From the NCBI GenBank assembly GCA_905250075.1, contig CAJNOP010000107.1, positions 372,551 through 436,550 on the forward strand: a DNA stretch of 64,000 bases, written 5' to 3'. This stretch comes from Rotaria sp. Silwood1 (lineage: Eukaryota > Rotifera > Eurotatoria > Philodinida > Philodinidae). The translations under genes were made by a program, and so were the position numbers. The notes below the pieces were generated by a model. That model saw only the letters and a program-made list of their open reading frames with translations. It ran no database searches and was not told the DNA's origin. Of this stretch, positions 59,201 through 64,000 are shown piece by piece; positions within the stretch are counted from its first letter, which is position 1, and every line of letters begins with the position of its first letter.

Positions 59201-59925
59201 GGATTCTCAAAGACATTATTCGAATGATATGAAGACCCCGATTTTTTATCACTTAGAACACGTCAATAAAATTTAGGTTAGACTGCATAGAATAATAGAG
59301 CAATTAATTCTCTACAGAATGACACATCTTCAATTTCTTTGCAACGCTTATTGACTGAGATACAAAGATTTGATTGAAAATTGATACAATTGTTTTTCTA
59401 TAGAAACAAAAAAACTCTTATAAGCACGTCTAGTAAACAATAAAAAACTCTGTCTCGACCGGCTGCTAAATGTCTTCATCAAGAATAAATTAAAATGACA
59501 CTATTTTAACTGAGTTATAATCTAATTTTTATACCTTTGAAACGATATAAAAAACGTATGAGCGCTCAATGTAACTATGATCAAAGTTTTTTGTTAAGTT
59601 ACCAACCTATTGCATAATCGACATCGGTTTATATAATCTAAGGATGCCCTACCATCCAAGGCAGGACAGAGTGACAAAGTATTCTATGATGTTTTCTGCT
59701 TCAGACGTATATTTTTAAATTAAATTGATAAACTGAATGTGCGTGTATGTTTTAATGAATGCATATTTATTTTAGCGAAATCAAAATCCTCGTTTATCTC
59801 ATGTTCTACAAGATTTTGATTTTGATGAACGTCCAACACGTCGAGGAAAAAATGATGATGATGATGATGATTTATGCGCAATGATGGATCGTTTACCGGA
59901 TGGTACTGGAAATAAACGACGTTGA
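56300..59925 (+). CDS. OSCP1: OSCP1 (organic solute carrier partner 1), ten exons (395 aa)
   Basis: Exons 56300-56411, 56464-56618, 57921-58085, 58137-58217, 58272-58375, 58434-58535, 58597-58687, 58738-58886, 58940-59018 and 59776-59925 (1188 nt). OSCP1 is a conserved cytosolic protein of ciliated organisms; in mammals it was named for stimulating organic solute uptake, and its molecular activity is unclear. Match to the human protein: FFNMGGEMVYILDQRLSAQ at the start, FRPQELYPKKSV, LAHSSIMRLNEASMDKLYDL, LIRDTILFFFQDVHIRVS, AQLNLLSDLIG, and the C-terminal DDDLCAMMDRL (human DDLLAMMDEL). Length is close to the human 379-389. An Asp run (58857-58872) precedes the tail. Introns 2 (1302 nt) and 9 (757 nt) are long; the others are 50-65 nt. 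Confidence 0.93.
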
Positions 59926-62248
59926 ATGTTTCTATCTGTTGTGTGATTATCTTTATATTTATTTGCATGTATTTAGAAATTGATGTCCTTGGGTTGAAAA
60001 TCATTTTAGTTTTGAAGTTTCTTTGAATTTTAGTGAAAAATAAGCAAAGATTTGATGTTGTTTTTGTTTGTCTAACAAATTTTATGTTTTAATGATTGTA
60101 AGCAATAAAAAGTGGCGCATTTAGATATTCTCATAAAAAACAATATACAATGAAACCTCTGTTAGTGTATATCTCAATGCTCTGATCTTGAACATTATTT
60201 TCACAGTTTCGATTGCTATTTTAACCTCTTTTAAATAAATACATATGCGCGTTTTTTTTCTCCTTTTCTTCTTTCTAACTTCTGGCTGATAAGTAAAACC
60301 TACTGTTCGTTGTTTGTTGTAACTTTACATATCAAAAAAGCAACGACATCACAATTTCATTTTATTTTAAATGGAAAAATTCATTTAATTAACGATTACA
60401 ACGATAGTAATGGTTCATTACAAAGTGAATTAGCTAAAAATTTGAATATTTTTGTTGGTTTTGTGTCTAATACTTTAAAATAAAGAAATGAATATTTGAG
60501 TGTGTTATCAAACAAACGAAACAGAAAGTAATAAACGAAAATTAAAAATTTTTGATGTAATAAAAATTGATGAATAAATATATTTGAATGAATTTGCAGA
60601 GCAACGTTTATCAAATTCATATCGATCGAGACAGAAGCTAAATCATAGTACTCTATGAAATGAAGCAAAGTTTTGTATTATATTGAGTAGTGATGCGTTC
60701 AACCAACATCTTAGATTTGAGTGGACTTTGTATTGGTCGTTGCACAATTACTTATAGAGAGAAGTGTGTGAAGAATCTAGTAAAACAGCTTAAAAAATAG
60801 TAAACAACAGGAACAAAAATTAGTTGCTTATTTTATGATAGTTAAAACTATTGCCAACAAAATACCTTCACACAATATGGAAAAAGCTTTCCTATGATAA
60901 TTATCGAGAAACTAGTGCTGGTAAACTGACCAGTATAATGTGCGCGATACCAGCAGGCGAATATTTTTCGAGTCTTAAAACTGATAGCAGCAACCTGATA
61001 ATGATCATGCATCTGAACCATCTGTATTAACCATTGAGTCGAAATTAGCCCCAGTTATGAGATAAATTTTTCTTATAGGTTGCACTGCAAAAACTTTTAT
61101 TGACAAATTATAGTCTGAAACTGTTTTCTTCTCAGTTGATGTGAATTCTTTCGTTGGTTCTTAGTATTACCACAATATATCAGTCTTTGTCAAGATTTTC
61201 TTACCTTCCTTGACAAACTATTGCAATTTATTAATCAAAATTCATTCAATCAATTACTTTAATCACAAAACACTTATTTCTCCGTTAATCACCTTGATGT
61301 ATGTACCTGTCCTTTTTCATTGTAATGTTCTTTTAACTTTTTTTGAATTTATCTTTTTCTTTTTTTCATTTTCTTTCGTTAGCATATACTAGAAAACTTT
61401 TACGAAATGTAAGGTTGTAGGAAAGATCAGATTAAGTCTCTCAAATGAAGCTCTTCATAATAAAAATTTAGAGATTTTACTGGAATGTTAACAATTACAT
61501 GAATACGCTTTCATTGAATATATTTCAAGTATGACGAAATTTTCTGATGTTCTTTCGAATCTCATAAGTTAAAATTTTATCGATACATTTTGATAAATTT
61601 CATTATGATTTCGTTCAGTTCATTCTAAGTATATTTGCAAATGTCTAAATCGTTCTTATTGATAGCATATCAAATATTTATTATTGAGCGTATTATTTTT
61701 TTTTTCTATAATCACTAAAGAAAATATAAAATATGAATTAAATCGTTTAATAAATTATACATATATCAATATTATATTACAAAGCACATTATTTTAACGA
61801 TAGAAACAAAATTTTGATTTTGATGTATGTCGTTTAGCCATAACATGAAGACGGTGTGTGGTAACATTTTCAATAAGGCAGTTGCAATAAATTATAATAG
61901 ATTTGACTCAGTCACAAATCTTATACATTGAACTTTTATACTTTCATATAGCTTGAATTCGATATTCTTTTTTAGAAGATATTATTGTCCTCTATTCTGA
62001 TGTTAATGCTTCATAATTTCACGTTTCTTCAATTATAGATGTTAATCTACCGGTTATAACTAATGTGGAGATTTCTTTTTTCTTAACAAATCTGTTATCA
62101 GATCAAAGACAGAAGATAAAAAAAAAACATCCTTCATAATTTTGTCATATACAAAAAAAAGTACTTTTTCTAAAGAAGAAGATTGGTTATTATAGATTCA
62201 ATAGATTCTACATGAGAGAAAAAATTTCACAAAATACAATCAGAGTTT
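59926..62248. other. Convergent 3' spacer, OSCP1 and CEP43-like gene
   Basis: AT-rich. Besides the OSCP1 polyadenylation signal no gene is seen. Frames at 60396-60668 (-) and 61210-61392 (+) are low-complexity. Confidence 0.45.
60104..60109 (+). terminator. AATAAA polyadenylation signal for OSCP1
   Basis: Canonical hexamer 179 nt after the OSCP1 stop, preceded by a T-rich stretch. Confidence 0.5.
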
Positions 62249-64000
62249 TTAATTTCCTTCGTAATCTTCCAAATAATCAATATTAGCCGATGGAGAAGGT
62301 GATGCTTTATCAACTGTAATATCATCCACACTACTAATTATACTATGACTGACACTATGGCTCATACTTTCATCTTCATATTCAGCTGGAGCATCTTTAG
62401 TTCCATTGTTTGACGGTTTTTTAGGTATTGTTCTTGTACGTGGTGTTTCATTACCTAGAAGAATATTATCAATAGTTTTTAAATGCTCCAATGCAGTTGG
62501 TGTCGCATTTCGATTAGAGAATATTGAAGCTGATCCATCTTCTTCTTGTTCATCACTACTATTACTCTCATCAAAATTAATTAATGATGGTGGAACAATA
62601 TCACTAGTTTTTTTAATGATACTTTTCTGTGAATTCATTGTCGTTGGTAATGGAAAGTCAAATGCAGTTTTTCGTGGATTTTCTGATGATGACGTAGAGG
62701 AAGAGGATGAAGAGTCTGTTGATGGTGATGCTGCACGACGAGCTGGAGTTGATACTTGATCATTGTTAGTCGTATTCCTCGAAGTTAATGGATTTGTTGA
62801 GACTCTATGAAAAAAATATATGATGATGGTCAATTTCACTATCTTGATTATAATCAATACAAAGAGTGCAACTTGAAGCTATATTTGAAATCATACATTT
62901 TTTTTTTCTATTCCTTATGTAAACATTAACCGGTAATCAAGTACGAAGACTCATAAATGAAGTAAATTGTCATTCGATAGGAACCTATTGCATATCTTGT
63001 GTTAACTAATTATCGAAATTGTGACAAATATTGAAAGAACATACAAAACTAATTATTTGCTATAATGCAAAAACTATAAAAAAATATTTCGGAATAAATT
63101 TATCTGCAAACTCTTAGGCACTAATCAAAGAGAATTTCAATCGATATACTTGTCGATCGTGATGACGATTATTTATCAGAACTATCTGCTTTTTTATGAT
63201 AAAAAATTATCTGAATTATGGAGAAGAAATAATATTAAGTGTAATGCTTGATAACACACATATATGTTATCTTTGATTATATTCTATATGAACTATTGAT
63301 TATATGTTGTCAATTTTATGCAATTTAATCATTTGCAGAATATCCTTCACAGAGACGAAAATTTTGAAGCAAAAGTCAATATATGTCATCTGTTCTTTTC
63401 TCTTAAAGAAAAAAAAATACTATTAGATAATAAGAAGTTCTAAAAGTTGAATTAAAATTCTTCAAATGTATTCTGTATGAAAAATTAACTTACATAGATG
63501 AAATATGATACATAGGAGTTGATGGTGGTTTTAATGCATTTGCACATCCTTGCATCCATTTAAGACAAATTTGTTCATAATCATGTTTCGAAAGAGATGT
63601 TGATGATGAAATATTTTTATTAATAAATGTATCTAGTATACTAGAATCGAATGCTGATGAAAATAATGCACGAAAATGATCACGTATACGATTCAAATCA
63701 TTGATTTTTTCATTTGGAAATTGATTATCAATTGATTGTTTAATATAATCAGGAAGAGAATTTATAACACTAGCAGGCTAAAAACATTTGTTTCAAACAA
63801 AAATTCAAAAAAAATATTCTTTCTCCTCTCACTTGATTTGTATTATGATCAAGTAAAACATGTAAAATAGGTTGTGTTTTAATTTGATTTGAGTTAAGAT
63901 GAAGTTGTTCAAGTAATTCATTATGTGTTAATGGTATTGGATGATTAGGACCAGATGTTTCAACTTTAAACACATCTTCTGTATATAATAAACGTGAATG
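62249..64000 (-). CDS. CEP43: CEP43/FOP-like centrosomal protein, 3' part (window edge)
   Basis: Three exons are visible on the minus strand: 64000-63833 (incomplete), 63777-63494 and 62804-62249, with donors GTGAGA and GTAAGT and phases 0 and 2. About 335 residues are seen. CEP43 (FOP) is a LisH-domain centriole and ciliary-base protein. Likeness: the first exon (LLYTEDVFKVETSG, then NELLEQLHLNSNQIKTQPILHVLL) parallels the region just after the LisH motif (FTLAVFQPETS... ending LLLEVIRR). The far C-terminus (SSVDDITVDK, then DYLEDYEGN) parallels human ...DYLEDVA. In between, residues coded by 63777-63494 (LPDYIKQSID, IRDHFRALFSSAFDSSILDT) form a compact segment I do not know from human CEP43. 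The rest is Ser/Thr/Pro-rich with acidic SSDEQEEDGS, probably disordered. The LisH motif itself would lie beyond the window. Confidence 0.5.

Noticed and set aside
62406-62759. 117-codon plus-strand frame at the CEP43-like 3' exon
   Set aside because: Antisense to the Ser/Asp-rich coding exon; its Val/Ser/Asp-rich product mirrors those codons.

Overview
The window is nuclear DNA of a metazoan. It is strongly AT-rich, its genes are broken by many short introns (mostly about 50-65 nt, with a few of 0.5-1.9 kb) with GT..AG borders, and the recognisable products (KEAP1-like, SCFD1/Sly1, CALML4-like, OSCP1, CEP43/FOP-like, GT31 and GT10 glycosyltransferases, a neuropeptide-type GPCR) are animal proteins. 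Short introns, a tandem B-box/SPRY-like family and degraded mariner, MULE and RTE elements would fit a rotifer, possibly bdelloid. That placement is inference; no marker gene in the window settles it.

Layout. 0-7 kb: three minus-strand membrane-protein genes (peptide GPCR; an unrecognised secreted/type I membrane protein; a small three-helix membrane protein). 7.7-10.7 kb: KEAP1-like BTB-BACK-Kelch gene (+), convergent with a GT31 glycosyltransferase (-, 11.7-12.9 kb). 14.9-15.4 kb: a doubtful small gene (-). 17.3-23.4 kb: a 20-exon SCFD1 (Sly1) gene followed 176 nt later on the same strand by a CALML4-like gene, a candidate operon. 23.4-32 kb: gene-poor, with a multi-exon pseudogene of unknown family (26-28 kb), a MULE transposase remnant (28.7-29.0 kb) and one possible very small gene.

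32.2-38.1 kb is a nested transposon complex. An old mariner copy (-) carries two insertions: a 3.37-kb RTE/BovB-type LINE with an intact 986-codon ORF and exact 11-bp target duplications, and a 1.4-kb terminal-inverted-repeat element duplicating a TA. Removing that element with one TA rejoins the mariner reading frame. 38.9-39.2 kb holds a three-exon gene for a 91-residue single-pass membrane protein.

43.2-50.1 kb: three tandem single-exon genes for B-box zinc finger / helical / SPRY-like proteins. 51.4-51.8 kb: a foldback element built from inverted arrays of a short motif. 52.3-55.7 kb: an alpha-1,3-fucosyltransferase-type gene (-), divergent from OSCP1 (+, 56.3-59.9 kb, ten exons). The right edge holds the 3' part of a CEP43/FOP-like centrosomal gene (-), running off the window.

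Exon coordinates were worked out by hand from splice-site sequence, reading-frame phase and remembered family sequence. Total coding lengths are divisible by three in every complete multi-exon model. No search was run.
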